Shown: positions 18,224 through 26,964, counted from the stretch's first letter. The stretch: DNA of 64,000 nucleotides from Desulfocarbo indianensis (GCA_001184205.1 LBMP01000005.1:186001-250000); one strand, 5' to 3'. Notes: generated by a model not told the origin, from the sequence alone. Numbers and translations: made by a program.

Positions 18224-18663
18224 CGTTTAAACCTCGCTTCATCCATGTCCATGACGCCTCGCCAATCCCGGCCTAAAAGATTCTCGGCCCCGGTATCGCG
18301 CAGACGGGCGCTGCTCCAGACCGGCAAGCCCTTCAGGGTGATGTTGCCGAAACCCTGGCCGTAATTGCGCAGGAGCACAATCAGGGCGCTGAGGGCCAAA
18401 TCATCGAAATCGCTGACCTGGGAAAGGTCGACCCGAAGCTCGTGGCATTCCCTGGCCGCGCGGAGCGCCGGGGGCAGTCCGCTGAGCAGCGCCTCCACGT
18501 CCAGTCTGCCATGGGGCCTGATGGCCAATTTATGCCGGCCCAATTCCAGATGAATGGGACCCGCGGCATGGTCCGGTTCCTTGGTTCGGTTGGTTCTTTT
18601 TGGCACGGCCGCCGCCGGCCGGAGCAAACGCATCTCCAACTCATCCACTTTTTCTGTTTCCAT
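18211..18663 (-). CDS. STAS domain protein (anti-sigma-antagonist-like)
   Basis: 150 aa from ATG 18663 (METEKVDELEM...), with GAGAGG just upstream. Residues about 50-140 resemble a STAS domain: LDVEALLSGLPPAL, the strand LRVDLSQVSDFDDLALSALIVLLRN, and NITLKGLP. In the position where SpoIIAA-like proteins have the phosphorylated Ser (DxSG), this protein reads DFDDLALSAL, so the switch is probably not phosphorylation-based. The N-terminal 45 residues are basic and Pro/Arg-rich. It overlaps the next gene by 13 bases. Confidence 0.7.
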   Translation of the reverse strand: METEKVDELEMRLLRPAAAVPKRTNRTKEPDHAAGPIHLELGRHKLAIRPHGRLDVEALLSGLPPALRAARECHELRVDLSQVSDFDDLALSALIVLLRNYGQGFGNITLKGLPVWSSARLRDTGAENLLGRDWRGVMDMDEARFKRCSA

Positions 18664-19114
18664 AAACCTCTCTCGGTGTTGGGAACGGACACGTTCCCGA
18701 GGGCAGAACGCCGAAAAGGTCCGGCTGCAAATTATCATTTAATATTATTAAGTTAATGGAACCAATCTCGCGCCTTCCCTTGGGGGGTTTTTGGGCCTCG
18801 GCTGCTGGTTGATCGGTCAGTTTCATCACGGCCGAGCCTTTTCCCACAACGCGAAACCGTTTCCTGACAAGTAAAGAGTCAAATTGAATACCTCGTGCGC
18901 CATAATTAAAAGGCTAACCAAAAGGGAGGTCGCTTGGAATAGTTTCCGCTGACTAATCCTGTTTGCGCTTTGGCTTGATTTTTATCTAAGAAAAAGTCTT
19001 AGACCGGCATGGCGGCCCCGGTCTTGACCAGCATGGGAAGGCGACCTCATACTGATTTTAGACCAGCGTGTCCTGATCCGACATTGGGCCCGCAACCAGC
19101 AACCGGAGAACAAC
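18664..19114. other. 451-base divergent intergenic region, STAS gene / CBS gene
   Basis: No coding frame is supported. It is markedly AT-richer than its surroundings (for example ATTATCATTTAATATTATTAAG near 18735 in two pieces), so it probably carries the promoters of both divergent genes. Small inverted repeats: GGGAACGG/CCGTTCCC-like hairpin near 18681-18698 and TCTAAGA...TCTTAGA at about 18986-19004. No riboswitch or small RNA is recognised. Confidence 0.5.
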
Positions 19115-19564
19115 ATGCCGAAAGTAAAGGACATAATGACCAGCGCCCCGGTGACGATCTCGCCCGGCGCCGAAGTTGCCCAGGCGGCCAGGGTGCTCCT
19201 GGAGCACAGGATAAACGGGCTGCCCGTGGTGGATGAGAAAGGGCGGTTAGTGGGCATAATCTGCCAGAGCGACCTGATCGTCCAGCAAAAGAGCTTTCCC
19301 CTGCCTTCCTTCTTCACCCTGCTGGACGGCATAATCCCCTTGAAATCCAGGGAAAGCCTGGAGGCGGAGGTCCGCAAGATCGCGGCGGTCACCGTGGGGG
19401 AGGCCATGACCCCCCAGCCGGTCACGGTGGGCCCGGAGGACTCCGTGCAGACCGTGGCCAATCTCATGGTGGAGAAGAAATTCCACACCCTGCCCGTGGT
19501 GAAGGACGGCAAATTGATCGGGGTGGTGGGCAAGGAAGACGTGCTGCGCACCCTTTTGCCCTGA
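19115..19564 (+). CDS. CBS-domain-pair protein
   Basis: 149 aa made only of two CBS motifs (residues about 7-60 and 92-149): VKDIMTSAPVTISPGAEVAQAAR, HRINGLPVVDEKGRLVGIICQSDL, then VGEAMTPQPVTVGPEDSVQTVA and KFHTLPVVKDGKLIGVVGKEDVL. Such Bateman modules bind adenosine nucleotides and sense energy state. GGAG lies 6 bases before the ATG. It stands alone and converges on the NuoF-like gene, so its target is unknown. Confidence 0.9.
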   Translation: MPKVKDIMTSAPVTISPGAEVAQAARVLLEHRINGLPVVDEKGRLVGIICQSDLIVQQKSFPLPSFFTLLDGIIPLKSRESLEAEVRKIAAVTVGEAMTPQPVTVGPEDSVQTVANLMVEKKFHTLPVVKDGKLIGVVGKEDVLRTLLP

Positions 19565-19586
19565 GTTCCACAGCGTCTGGCCCTTA

Positions 19587-19640
19587 AAAAAGGCTTTAAA
19601 AAAGCGAACCCGGCTCTCCTGCCAGAGAGCCGGGTTCGCT
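19587..19640 (-). terminator. Rho-independent terminator of the nuoEF-like operon
   Basis: Perfect 16-bp stem: AGCGAACCCGGCTCTC (19603-19618) with GAGAGCCGGGTTCGCT (19625-19640), 6-base loop. On the minus strand it is followed by T-rich sequence (complement of the A runs at 19587-19602). It lies 18 bases after the NuoF-like stop. Confidence 0.9.
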
Positions 19641-19657
19641 GGCCTGGGCAAACGAAA

Positions 19658-21541
19658 TCAGTAAATCGCGTCGTATTTACAGTTCTCTATGCAGGTCTTG
19701 CACTTGATGCATTTTTCCAGATCGATGTGGGCCGGCTTTTTCTTTTCCCAGGTGATGGCCTCCACCGGGCAGTTCTTGAAGCAAAGTCCGCACATCTTGC
19801 ACTTTTCCTCATCCACCTTGAACTTGACCAGGGCCACGCAGGAGCGGGCCCGGCATTTCTTTTCGAAGATGTGCTCCTCGTACTCGTGGCGGAAATAGCG
19901 CAGGGTGCTGAGCACCGGGTTGGGGGCGGTCTGGCCCAGGCCGCACAGGGAGGACTGGCTGATCATGGCGGCCAGTTCCTCCAGGGTGTCCAGATCTCCC
20001 GCCTCGCCCTGGCCCCGGGTGATCTTTTCCACGATCTGCAGCATGCGGCGGGTGCCCTCCCGGCAGGGGGTGCATTTGCCGCAGGATTCATCCTGGATGA
20101 AATCCAGGAAATAGCGGGCCATGTCCACCATGCAGGTGGAATCGTCCATCACGATCATGCCGCCGGAGCCCACGATGGCGCCGGCCTTGATGATGGCCTC
20201 GTAATCGCAGGGCAGGTCCAGGTGCTCCTCCGGCACGCAGCCGCCGGAAGGCCCGCCCAGCTGCACCGCCTTGAACTTGCGGTGTTTCTTGGGCAAGCCC
20301 CCGCCGATGTCATAGATGATGGTGCGCAGGGAGGTGCCCATGGGCACCTCCACCAGGCCGATGTTGTTCACGTGGCCGGTGAGGGCGAAGACCTTGGTTC
20401 CCTTGCTGGTCTCGGTGCCCATGGAGGCGTACCACCGGCCGCCCTTCAGGATGATCTGGGGCACGTTGGCCCAGGTCTCCACGTTGTTCAGCACGGTGGG
20501 CCGGTTCCACAAGCCGGCTTGGGCCGGAAACGGCGGCCGGGGCCGGGGCATGCCCCGCTTGCCCTCGATGGAGCGCATGAGCGCGGTTTCCTCGCCGCAG
20601 ACAAAAGCGCCCGCGCCCTGATAAATGGAAAGCTCGAAGGAGAACCCGGTGTTCAGTATGTTCTCGCCCAAGAGCCCGTGCTCGTTGGCCTGGTCGATGG
20701 CCTTTTGCAGCCGGTGCACGGCCAGGGGATATTCGGCCCGGCAATACACGTAGCCCCGGTGAGCGCCGATGGCCTTGGCCGCGATGATCATGCCCTCCAC
20801 CACCGAGTGGGGGTCGGCCTCCAGGATGGAGCGGTCCATGAAGGCTCCGGGGTCGCCCTCGTCGGCGTTGCACAGGACATATTTGATCTCGCCCGCGGCC
20901 TTGGCGCAGAACTCCCACTTCAGGCCGGTGGGAAAGCCGGCGCCGCCGCGCCCGCGCAGGCCGGAGGCCTTCACCTGGCCGATGATGTCCTCGGGAGTCA
21001 TCTCGGTGAGCGCCTTGGCCATGGCCCGGTACCCGTCGCGGCCTATGTATTCGTCGATGCTCTCGGCGTCCAACAGGCCCCGGTTCCGGAGCGCCACCAG
21101 CTTCTGATGGGCGAAAAAGGGGATTTCGTGCATCAGGGGGATGCGCTCTTTGCTGGTGGGGTCCTTGAAGAGCAGCCGCTCCACCGCCTGGCCGCCCTTG
21201 AGGTGGCTCTCGATGAGTTCGGGGATGTCCCGGCTTTCCAGGTTCACGTAAAAAGTGCCCTCCGGATAGACCACCATCACCGGGCCCATGGCGCAAAAAC
21301 CGTTGCAGCCGGTTTCGATCACCTTGACCTCTTCGCTCAGCCCCTGGGCCGCCAGCTCGTTGATGAGGGTCTCCTTGACATTCTTGCTGCCCGCGGCGTG
21401 ACACCCGGTTCCGCCGCAGATCAGAAGGTGCCGGCGGGCCTTATGGGAGCCCGGCTCCGGCACCTCGCCGAGCCGCAGGGCTATGCCCTGGCGGTGCTGA
21501 TCCCGCAGGGCGGACAGTTCGTCCAGCTGAATCTTGGGCAT
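19658..21541 (-). CDS. nuoF: NuoF/HndC-like NADH-binding flavoprotein with extra Fe-S domains
   Basis: 627 aa. Order: N-terminal thioredoxin-like [2Fe-2S] domain (Cys 42, 47, 79, 83 in CGGTGC and TGCNGFC), NADH/FMN domain (GLRGRGGAGFPTGLKW; ADEGDPGAFMDR), SLBB region, [4Fe-4S] site (ESCGKCTPCREGT) and a C-terminal 2x[4Fe-4S] ferredoxin (CKMCGLCFKNCP, CIKCKTCIENC). This is the architecture of HndC and HydB in bifurcating hydrogenases or formate dehydrogenases, larger than the Nuo complex subunit. It would oxidise or reduce NAD(P)H with FMN. The NuoE-like partner is upstream; no HydA, NuoG or FdhA is adjacent, so the third partner is unknown. Confidence 0.92.
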   Translation of the reverse strand: MPKIQLDELSALRDQHRQGIALRLGEVPEPGSHKARRHLLICGGTGCHAAGSKNVKETLINELAAQGLSEEVKVIETGCNGFCAMGPVMVVYPEGTFYVNLESRDIPELIESHLKGGQAVERLLFKDPTSKERIPLMHEIPFFAHQKLVALRNRGLLDAESIDEYIGRDGYRAMAKALTEMTPEDIIGQVKASGLRGRGGAGFPTGLKWEFCAKAAGEIKYVLCNADEGDPGAFMDRSILEADPHSVVEGMIIAAKAIGAHRGYVYCRAEYPLAVHRLQKAIDQANEHGLLGENILNTGFSFELSIYQGAGAFVCGEETALMRSIEGKRGMPRPRPPFPAQAGLWNRPTVLNNVETWANVPQIILKGGRWYASMGTETSKGTKVFALTGHVNNIGLVEVPMGTSLRTIIYDIGGGLPKKHRKFKAVQLGGPSGGCVPEEHLDLPCDYEAIIKAGAIVGSGGMIVMDDSTCMVDMARYFLDFIQDESCGKCTPCREGTRRMLQIVEKITRGQGEAGDLDTLEELAAMISQSSLCGLGQTAPNPVLSTLRYFRHEYEEHIFEKKCRARSCVALVKFKVDEEKCKMCGLCFKNCPVEAITWEKKKPAHIDLEKCIKCKTCIENCKYDAIY

Positions 21542-21623
21542 GGTTTCCTCCGCTATGGCGCCGGTCTCCCGCCAATCCCGCGGGCGGTCGGCTTATCCTG
21601 GCCGTGGCCAGGTTGAGAGACGC

Positions 21624-22130
21624 TTATTTGTACTGCTCCACCAGATTCACCACCTGGTCGGCCATGACCTTGCGGTGGGTGTCCTGATTCACCACCACCA
21701 CCGGAGCCACGCCGCAGGCCCCCAGGCAGCGCACCTGCTCCAGGGTGAAGCGCCGGTCATCGGTCATGCTGTCCACCGGCACGCCCAGATGCCTTTCCAG
21801 GCGCTCCAGGGCCTCCTTGCCGCCCCGCACGTAGCAGGCGGTGCCCATGCACACCCGGATCACGTGCCTGCCCTTGGGTTTCATGGAAAAAAACGAATAA
21901 AAAGTGGTGACCCCGAACACCTCGTGACCCGGCACTCCCAGGCCCTCGGCTATGCGGTTTTGAATGGCCTCCGGCAGGTAGCCCACCACCTCCTGCACCT
22001 TCTGCAAAACCGGTATCAAGGCCCCGGGGCGGCCCCGGTGGGCTGCGCATATTTGGTCAACTTTTTCGAGCATTTCAGGAGTTATGCCCTCAGGCATGCT
22101 CACTGCTTCCGCTGACTGTACCCGGCTCAT
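21624..22130 (-). CDS. nuoE: NuoE/HndA-like [2Fe-2S] subunit
   Basis: 168 aa thioredoxin-fold electron-transfer subunit. Helical N-terminus with GALIPVLQKVQEVVGYLP, then VFGVTTFYSFFSMKPKG and the [2Fe-2S] ligands in CMGTACYVRGG and RCLGACG. It is 82 bases upstream of the NuoF-like gene on the same strand and forms the NADH-oxidising module with it. An AATTGTGCAATT palindrome lies at 22178-22189 in its upstream region. It may serve an NAD-linked complex with HdrA/MvhD or a hydrogenase encoded elsewhere; this is inference. Confidence 0.92.
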   Translation of the reverse strand: MSRVQSAEAVSMPEGITPEMLEKVDQICAAHRGRPGALIPVLQKVQEVVGYLPEAIQNRIAEGLGVPGHEVFGVTTFYSFFSMKPKGRHVIRVCMGTACYVRGGKEALERLERHLGVPVDSMTDDRRFTLEQVRCLGACGVAPVVVVNQDTHRKVMADQVVNLVEQYK

Positions 22131-22287
22131 GGCTCGCTCCTTAAAAACGGTTCGCGGCGGGCTCTAGGCGATAACTAAATTGTGCAATTCCACACCGCCT
22201 TTTTCTAGCCATAACGAGTAATTCTCGTGATTCAAGATAGTTATGTACCAGGGGCCAGGCAAAGGCGCAACGGGAACCGTGATTTTT

Positions 22288-23025
22288 TTAAAAAGCGAGC
22301 AGAGTGGCCAGGGCGAGGCATTCGGCGAGTTCGATGGAGGCGCCTAGGCAGTCGCCGGTCACTCCCCCCAGCCGGCGCAAATACCAGCGGCCCAGGACCA
22401 GGCCCAGGACCAGCACCGCCAGGCCGGCGGCCAGGCCGGCCAGGCCGCAGCACAGGCCGGCCACGGTCAGGGCCGAGCCGGCGGCTATTAGCATACCGCC
22501 CACCCCGGCCTGGCCCTGGGCGGTGGCCGCGCCCAGGCCCTTGCCCGGCGTGGCCGGCGGCAGGAGCACGGAAAGGCCCGCCGCCAGGGCGCGGGCCAGG
22601 GCCGGCGCGGCGATGAGGGCCCCCAATAGGCGCGGGGCCTCCAGGGAGGCCAGCAGGCCGAACTTGATGACGAGCACCGAGGCCAGGGCGGCCACGCCGA
22701 AAGCCCCCAGGCGGGTGTCCTTCATGATGGCCAGGGAGCGCTCCCTGGGCGCGGGATAGACCAGGGCGTCGGCGGTGTCGGCCACGCCGTCCAAATGCAA
22801 AAAGCGGGTGGCCATGGCCCAGGCCAAGACCAGGGGGCCGGCCAGGGCCAGGGGAGGCAGGGCCAGGCCCAAGAGCCAGGCCAGGGCGGCCAGCACCAGG
22901 CCCAGCAAGGCCCCCACCACCCCGAACCAGGCGCGGGCCCTGGCCAGATCGCCCGGCTCGGCCCGCAGGTCCGAGCGCAGGGTGGCCACGGTGAGGAATT
23001 GCAGAGCCAGGATAAAGGGTTTCAC
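22288..23025 (-). CDS. cobS: Adenosylcobinamide-GDP ribazoletransferase
   Basis: 245 aa membrane enzyme that joins adenosylcobinamide-GDP and alpha-ribazole in the last assembly stage of adenosylcobalamin. The CobS motif FLHLDGVADTADAL and the C-terminal GGVTGDCLGA are present, with several Ala/Leu-rich transmembrane helices. It is last in the order methyltransferase-cobU-cobT-cobS. Cobamide supply fits corrinoid methyl transfer in the Wood-Ljungdahl pathway suggested by the neighbouring C1 genes. Confidence 0.93.
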   Translation of the reverse strand: MKPFILALQFLTVATLRSDLRAEPGDLARARAWFGVVGALLGLVLAALAWLLGLALPPLALAGPLVLAWAMATRFLHLDGVADTADALVYPAPRERSLAIMKDTRLGAFGVAALASVLVIKFGLLASLEAPRLLGALIAAPALARALAAGLSVLLPPATPGKGLGAATAQGQAGVGGMLIAAGSALTVAGLCCGLAGLAAGLAVLVLGLVLGRWYLRRLGGVTGDCLGASIELAECLALATLLAF

Positions 23026-23064
23026 GCCGCTCCCTTTCGCGGGGAAAGCCTGGCGCGCCCGGCG

Positions 23065-24117
23065 CTAATGGCCGGTGACGCCGGCGGATTCAAAGGTGGC
23101 CATCTCGTTGTAGATGGCCACCGCCGCCTGAATGATGTTCACGGCCAGGGCCGCGCCGCTGCCCTCGCCCAGGCGCAGCTCCAGATCCACCAGGGGCCGC
23201 GCGCCCAGATCGGCCAGGATGGCCTTTTGGCCCGCCTCCACCGAGGCGTGCCCCGCGATGAGCCAAGCCTTGACGCCGGGGCAGATGCGCGTGGCGCACA
23301 GGCAGCCGGCCGCCGAGATCAGGCCGTCCATCAACACCGGCACCCGGTTGGCGGCGGCGGCCAGGGCGTAGCCGGCGATGGCCGCGATCTCCAGCCCGCC
23401 CAGGGCGGCCAGCACCCCCAAGGGGTCGGACATATCCGGCTGGTGCTTTTGCAGGGCGCGCTCCACCATGCCGATCTTGCGGGCCAGGCCCTCGTCGTCC
23501 AGGCCGGTGCCCCGGCCGGTGACTTCCCTGGCGGGCAGGCCCAGAAAGGCCGCGGCCAGGGCGGCCGAGGGCGTGGTGTTACCGATGCCCATCTCGCCGG
23601 GGATCAAAAGATCATGGCCCGCCTTGATGAGATCGCCCGCCACCTTGGCCCCGGCGGCCATGGCCTCCAGGGTCTGCTCGCGGGTCATGGCCGGCTCCTC
23701 CAGGAGATTGGCGCTGCCCCTGGCCACCTTGGCCTGGATCAGGCCCGGCATCTCCGGAAAGTCGTGATCCACCCCCACGTCCACCACCTGCACCGTGGCC
23801 CCCACCTGGCGGCACAGCACGTTTATTCCCGCCCCGCCGTTCAGGAAATTATAGACCATCTGGGCGGTGACCTCGCGGGGGTAGAGGCTGGAGCCGGCCA
23901 GGGCCACGCCGTGGTCGGCGGCGAACACCGCGGCGGCGGGCCTGGGCTGGGCCAGTTGCAAGCCGCCGCGCAGGATGCAGAGCCGCTTGGCCAGCTCCTC
24001 CAAGCGGCCCAAAGCGCCCAGGGGCTTGGTCAGGTTGTCCAGGCGGGCCTGGGCGGCTTCGGCCAGGCCGTGGTCCGGGGCCTTGACCGCTTGGATCAGA
24101 TTTTGGATTCGCTGCAT
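23065..24117 (-). CDS. cobT: Nicotinate-nucleotide-dimethylbenzimidazole phosphoribosyltransferase
   Basis: 350 aa. It activates the lower-ligand base of cobamides. Typical features: RLDNLTKPLGALGRLEELA near the N-terminus, VFAADHGVALAGSSLYPREVT, FLNGGAGINVLCR, GEMGIGNTTPSAAL and the C-terminal HxSVEAG (GHASVEAGQKAIL) block. The ATG at 24117 has GGGAG 8 bases upstream; an upstream TTG would add ten residues overlapping cobU. It follows cobU by 19 bases. Confidence 0.93.
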   Translation of the reverse strand: MQRIQNLIQAVKAPDHGLAEAAQARLDNLTKPLGALGRLEELAKRLCILRGGLQLAQPRPAAAVFAADHGVALAGSSLYPREVTAQMVYNFLNGGAGINVLCRQVGATVQVVDVGVDHDFPEMPGLIQAKVARGSANLLEEPAMTREQTLEAMAAGAKVAGDLIKAGHDLLIPGEMGIGNTTPSAALAAAFLGLPAREVTGRGTGLDDEGLARKIGMVERALQKHQPDMSDPLGVLAALGGLEIAAIAGYALAAAANRVPVLMDGLISAAGCLCATRICPGVKAWLIAGHASVEAGQKAILADLGARPLVDLELRLGEGSGAALAVNIIQAAVAIYNEMATFESAGVTGH

Positions 24118-24136
24118 GCTGTTTTCTCCCACGGGC

Positions 24137-24676
24137 TCACTGGCCAAGCGGCGGCCCCTTCAGCGCCAGGGGCAGGCCGGCGGTTACCAGGATGACCCGG
24201 CCGCAGACCTGGGCCAGGCGCTGGTTGAGCGAGCCGGCCAGATCGCGGTAGGCCCGGGCCAGGGCGTTGTCCGGCACGATGCCCAGGCCCACCTCGTTGG
24301 CCACCAGGATGACCTGGGCTTGCAGGCCGGGCAGGAGTCGGGCCAGCTCGCGGCATTTGTCTTCTATCTGGTCATTGGCCAATTGGGCCACGGTCATCAG
24401 GTTGGAAAGCCAGAGGGTGAGGCAATCCACCACCATTACGGCGCCCTCGGCGTCCGCCCCCCTTAAGGCCCCGGCCAAATCCAGCGGCTCCTCCAGGGTG
24501 GACCACTGGGGCCCGCGCTCGGCCTGGTGGCGGCGTATGCGCTCCCGCATCTCGCCGTCGCCGGCCTGGGCCGTGGCCAGGAACACCCGGCGGCCGCCGG
24601 CCGCCTCGGCCAGGGCCAGGGCCAGGCGGCTCTTGCCGCTTTTGGCCCCTCCCAATATCAAGGCGTGTTTGGACAT
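24137..24676 (-). CDS. cobU: Adenosylcobinamide kinase / guanylyltransferase
   Basis: 179 aa. P-loop LILGGAKSGKSRLA at the N-terminus, guanylylation-loop region RIRRHQAERGPQWSTLEEP (the His is the expected GMP acceptor), VVDCLTLWLSNLM and VANEVGLGIVPDNALARAYRD are all diagnostic. It phosphorylates adenosylcobinamide and attaches GMP, giving the CobS substrate. First cobalamin gene of the run; it starts 9 bases after the methyltransferase stop. Confidence 0.94.
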   Translation of the reverse strand: MSKHALILGGAKSGKSRLALALAEAAGGRRVFLATAQAGDGEMRERIRRHQAERGPQWSTLEEPLDLAGALRGADAEGAVMVVDCLTLWLSNLMTVAQLANDQIEDKCRELARLLPGLQAQVILVANEVGLGIVPDNALARAYRDLAGSLNQRLAQVCGRVILVTAGLPLALKGPPLGQ

Positions 24677-24685
24677 GCGGGTTAC

Positions 24686-25624
24686 TTAGCCTAAAACCGC
24701 CCGGCTTGCAACGTTCAAGCAGGGCTGCGTCGCTTCCGGAGCCAAAAGAAACCAGCCGCTCATGGGCAGCAGCTCGCGGGAGGGCCTGTTCAGGAACTGG
24801 GCGGCCAGGGGCTGGGCCAGGATGGCGCGGGAGGCCCCTTCCGGCACCTGGGCCTCCTGGCGCAGTATCTTGAAGCCGCCGGCCCGGAAAAGCGCGGCGT
24901 AATCCCGATGGCGCAGGCGGTTTTGATAATGCACCGGCGGGTTGAAGAAACGCCAGGCTCCGGGGCTGTAGCGCAGGAAATGATAGCCGCTGATGGCCGG
25001 GTCGGCGTAGGAGTAGTGATCCCCGTAATCAATGCGGAAGCTCAGGCCCCCGCCCGGAGCCAGCAGCCGGCGGCACTCGGCCAGGATGGCGCTGATCTCC
25101 GCGGGCGGCACGTGCTCCAGGGTGTTGGTGGAGAGGATGAAATCCAGGGAGGCGTCCGCCAGGCCGCCGCGCCCCAGATCAAAGGGCGCTTGGTAGGCGA
25201 TGCCGAAGCGCTCCCGCAGGGCCTCCGTTATCCCAGCCAGGGGCATGGGCCCGCCGGGCCGCCGCGCCAGGCAGTCGTCCTCCATGAGGCTTAAGCTTTG
25301 CAGCGCCTGGTTCAGCAACTCGGGCCGCAGCAGTGGGTATAGATCCACCGCCAGCTGGCGCTCCACCCCCAGGCCCCACAGGCACAGGTTGTTGATGAGG
25401 TCGCGGCCCGCGCCGAATTCCAGGCAGCGCGCCCGGGCCGGGTCCAGGCCCAGGTGATCCCGCAGATGGCGGAAATGGCCGCGGGCCATGGCCAGGTCCG
25501 CCCGCAGCTCGGCCGGGGAGCGGAACACCGTCCGCGCCAGATGGCGCTTGAAGGGGTAGTAGAGCCGGTCCATTCCCGGCAGGCTGAACAGCCAATGGGC
25601 CGCGCATTTGATCCGCCAGTCCAT
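24686..25624 (-). CDS. Class I SAM-dependent methyltransferase, target unknown
   Basis: 312 aa. SAM-binding motif I CLEFGAGRDLINNL (about residues 67-80), acidic motif II AVDLYPL, motif IV DFILSTNTLEHVP and post-motif RRLLAPGGGLSFRID. The type-11 methyltransferase pattern is clear, but the substrate is not. It is directly upstream of cobU (9 bases), so it may be cotranscribed; it does not resemble a corrin ring methylase, and a role in glycan or lipid methylation is equally possible. Confidence 0.75.
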   Translation of the reverse strand: MDWRIKCAAHWLFSLPGMDRLYYPFKRHLARTVFRSPAELRADLAMARGHFRHLRDHLGLDPARARCLEFGAGRDLINNLCLWGLGVERQLAVDLYPLLRPELLNQALQSLSLMEDDCLARRPGGPMPLAGITEALRERFGIAYQAPFDLGRGGLADASLDFILSTNTLEHVPPAEISAILAECRRLLAPGGGLSFRIDYGDHYSYADPAISGYHFLRYSPGAWRFFNPPVHYQNRLRHRDYAALFRAGGFKILRQEAQVPEGASRAILAQPLAAQFLNRPSRELLPMSGWFLLAPEATQPCLNVASRAVLG

Positions 25625-26037
25625 GCAGACTCCTAAATGACGAGCTGGCCCATTCTATAGCACAAAACCGCCGGGGAATCCGGAAGCGCGCTCCGGGCAA
25701 AGAGAGGAGCCGCCTCCAGACGGCGGCTCCCAGGCTGCTGATAAAACCCCATCTGCGTCGTTGCTGCGGAAAAGGCTGAAACTCGCGTAGGTCCCACTAC
25801 GCTTCGTTACAGCCTTTTCCTCGCGCCTAGCATCCGGGGCTTTCTGAGCAGCCTGGTCAGCTTGGCTTTGTCATCAAGGCGGGAGCCGCCTCCGGACGGC
25901 GGCTCCCATGCTTGGCGGTCATTTTTTCAAGACGCTGCCCAGCGGCCCGCCCAAAACCGTCCACGCTCGGACCGGGCTTGCGCTACGCACGGGCCGGGCG
26001 CGTCAGGCCGGCGCCGGCTGCCGGGCCTCGGGGCCGG
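25625..26037. other. 413-base intergenic region with palindromic repeat element
   Basis: No gene is supported between the methyltransferase start and the metF stop. It contains the repeat element described separately (25706-25907). From about 25930 to 26037 the sequence is GC-rich and non-coding, without an obvious terminator for metF apart from the hairpin at 25881-25907. Confidence 0.6.
25706..25907. repeat. Compound palindromic repeat element
   Basis: Two near-identical hairpins frame the element: GGAGCCGCC/GGCGGCTCC at 25706-25730 and GGGAGCCGCC/GGCGGCTCCC at 25881-25907. Between them lies a long imperfect inverted repeat, from CTGCTGATAAAACCCC (25735 on) to the arm ending GGGGCTTTCTGAGCAG (to about 25851), with an inner GCGTAG...CTACGC hairpin near 25785-25802. 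The structure resembles dispersed REP/MITE-like intergenic elements; no transposase or coding frame is present. Confidence 0.75.
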
Positions 26038-26964
26038 TTAGTCCACCTTGGGCCGGGGCAAGAGGCCCGCCCCCTCGATGATCTCCTTAGCACGGTGCTC
26101 CCATTCAATGGCCATGACGTGCACCCCGGCCACGCCTTCCATCTCCTTGAGCTGATGGATGCTCTCGATGGCGATCTTGATGCCCTCCTCGGCCGCGTTT
26201 TTCTTGCCCGCGTCGGTGAGGCGCTTGACGATCTCCTCGGGCACGTCCATGCCGGGCACGAACTTGGCCATGTACTTGGCCATACCCACGGACTTCATGG
26301 GAGTCACGCCCCCCAGGATGTAGCATTTCTCATGCAGGCCCAGATCCACCACCCGCTTCATGAACTCGCGGAACTTGTCCATGTTGTAGATGCACTGGGT
26401 CTGGATGAAATCGGTCCCGGCGGCCACCTTCTTGGCCAGGCGCATGGGGCGGAAGCTGAAGGGATCGCCAAAGGGATTGGAGGCGGCGCCGATGAATATC
26501 TCGGGCGCTCCGTCCAGCTCCTTGTCGTTCAGGAATTTCTTCTCGTCGCGCATCTTCTTGCAAAGGGCGATCCACTGCATGGAATCCAGGTCGAAGACGT
26601 TCTTGCCCTCCGGGTGGTCGCCGAAGCGCTGATGGTCGCCCGAAAGGCAAAGCACGTTCTTGATGCCCAGGGCGGTGGCCCCCAGGAGATCGCTTTGCAG
26701 GCCGATTCGGTTGCGGTCGCGCACGGTCATCTGGAAGTTGGGCTCCAGGCCCTCGTCCAGAAGAATCTTGCAGGCGGCCCAGGAAGACATGCGCACCACG
26801 GCGGTCTGGTTGTCGGTGATGTTGACCGACTCCACGATGCCCTTCAAATGGGCGGCCTTGTGGCGCACCTCTTCCACGTTGTTGCCACGGGGAGGACCCA
26901 GTTCGCCGGTGACGGCGAAATGGCCCGCTTCCAGCACTTTCTCCAGATTGCTGCCGGCTTTCAT
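26038..26964 (-). CDS. metF: 5,10-methylenetetrahydrofolate reductase
   Basis: 308 aa FAD-binding TIM-barrel enzyme reducing methylene-THF to methyl-THF. Family signatures: HFAVTGELGPPRG at the N-terminus (catalytic Glu), ESVNITDNQTAVVRMSS, NVLCLSGDH, AAGTDFIQTQCIYNMDKF and GVTPMKSVG. The ATG at 26964 overlaps the MetV stop by 4 bases; a much longer open frame (to 27420) runs through MetV in another frame and is spurious. With MetV, MvhD and HdrA upstream, it is the catalytic part of a MetVF-Hdr-type complex in the methyl branch of the Wood-Ljungdahl pathway, probably not an NADH-only MetF. Confidence 0.95.
   Translation of the reverse strand: MKAGSNLEKVLEAGHFAVTGELGPPRGNNVEEVRHKAAHLKGIVESVNITDNQTAVVRMSSWAACKILLDEGLEPNFQMTVRDRNRIGLQSDLLGATALGIKNVLCLSGDHQRFGDHPEGKNVFDLDSMQWIALCKKMRDEKKFLNDKELDGAPEIFIGAASNPFGDPFSFRPMRLAKKVAAGTDFIQTQCIYNMDKFREFMKRVVDLGLHEKCYILGGVTPMKSVGMAKYMAKFVPGMDVPEEIVKRLTDAGKKNAAEEGIKIAIESIHQLKEMEGVAGVHVMAIEWEHRAKEIIEGAGLLPRPKVD

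Noticed and set aside
18641-18847. 68-aa frame upstream of the STAS gene
   Set aside because: No ribosome site and overlaps the AT-rich promoter region.
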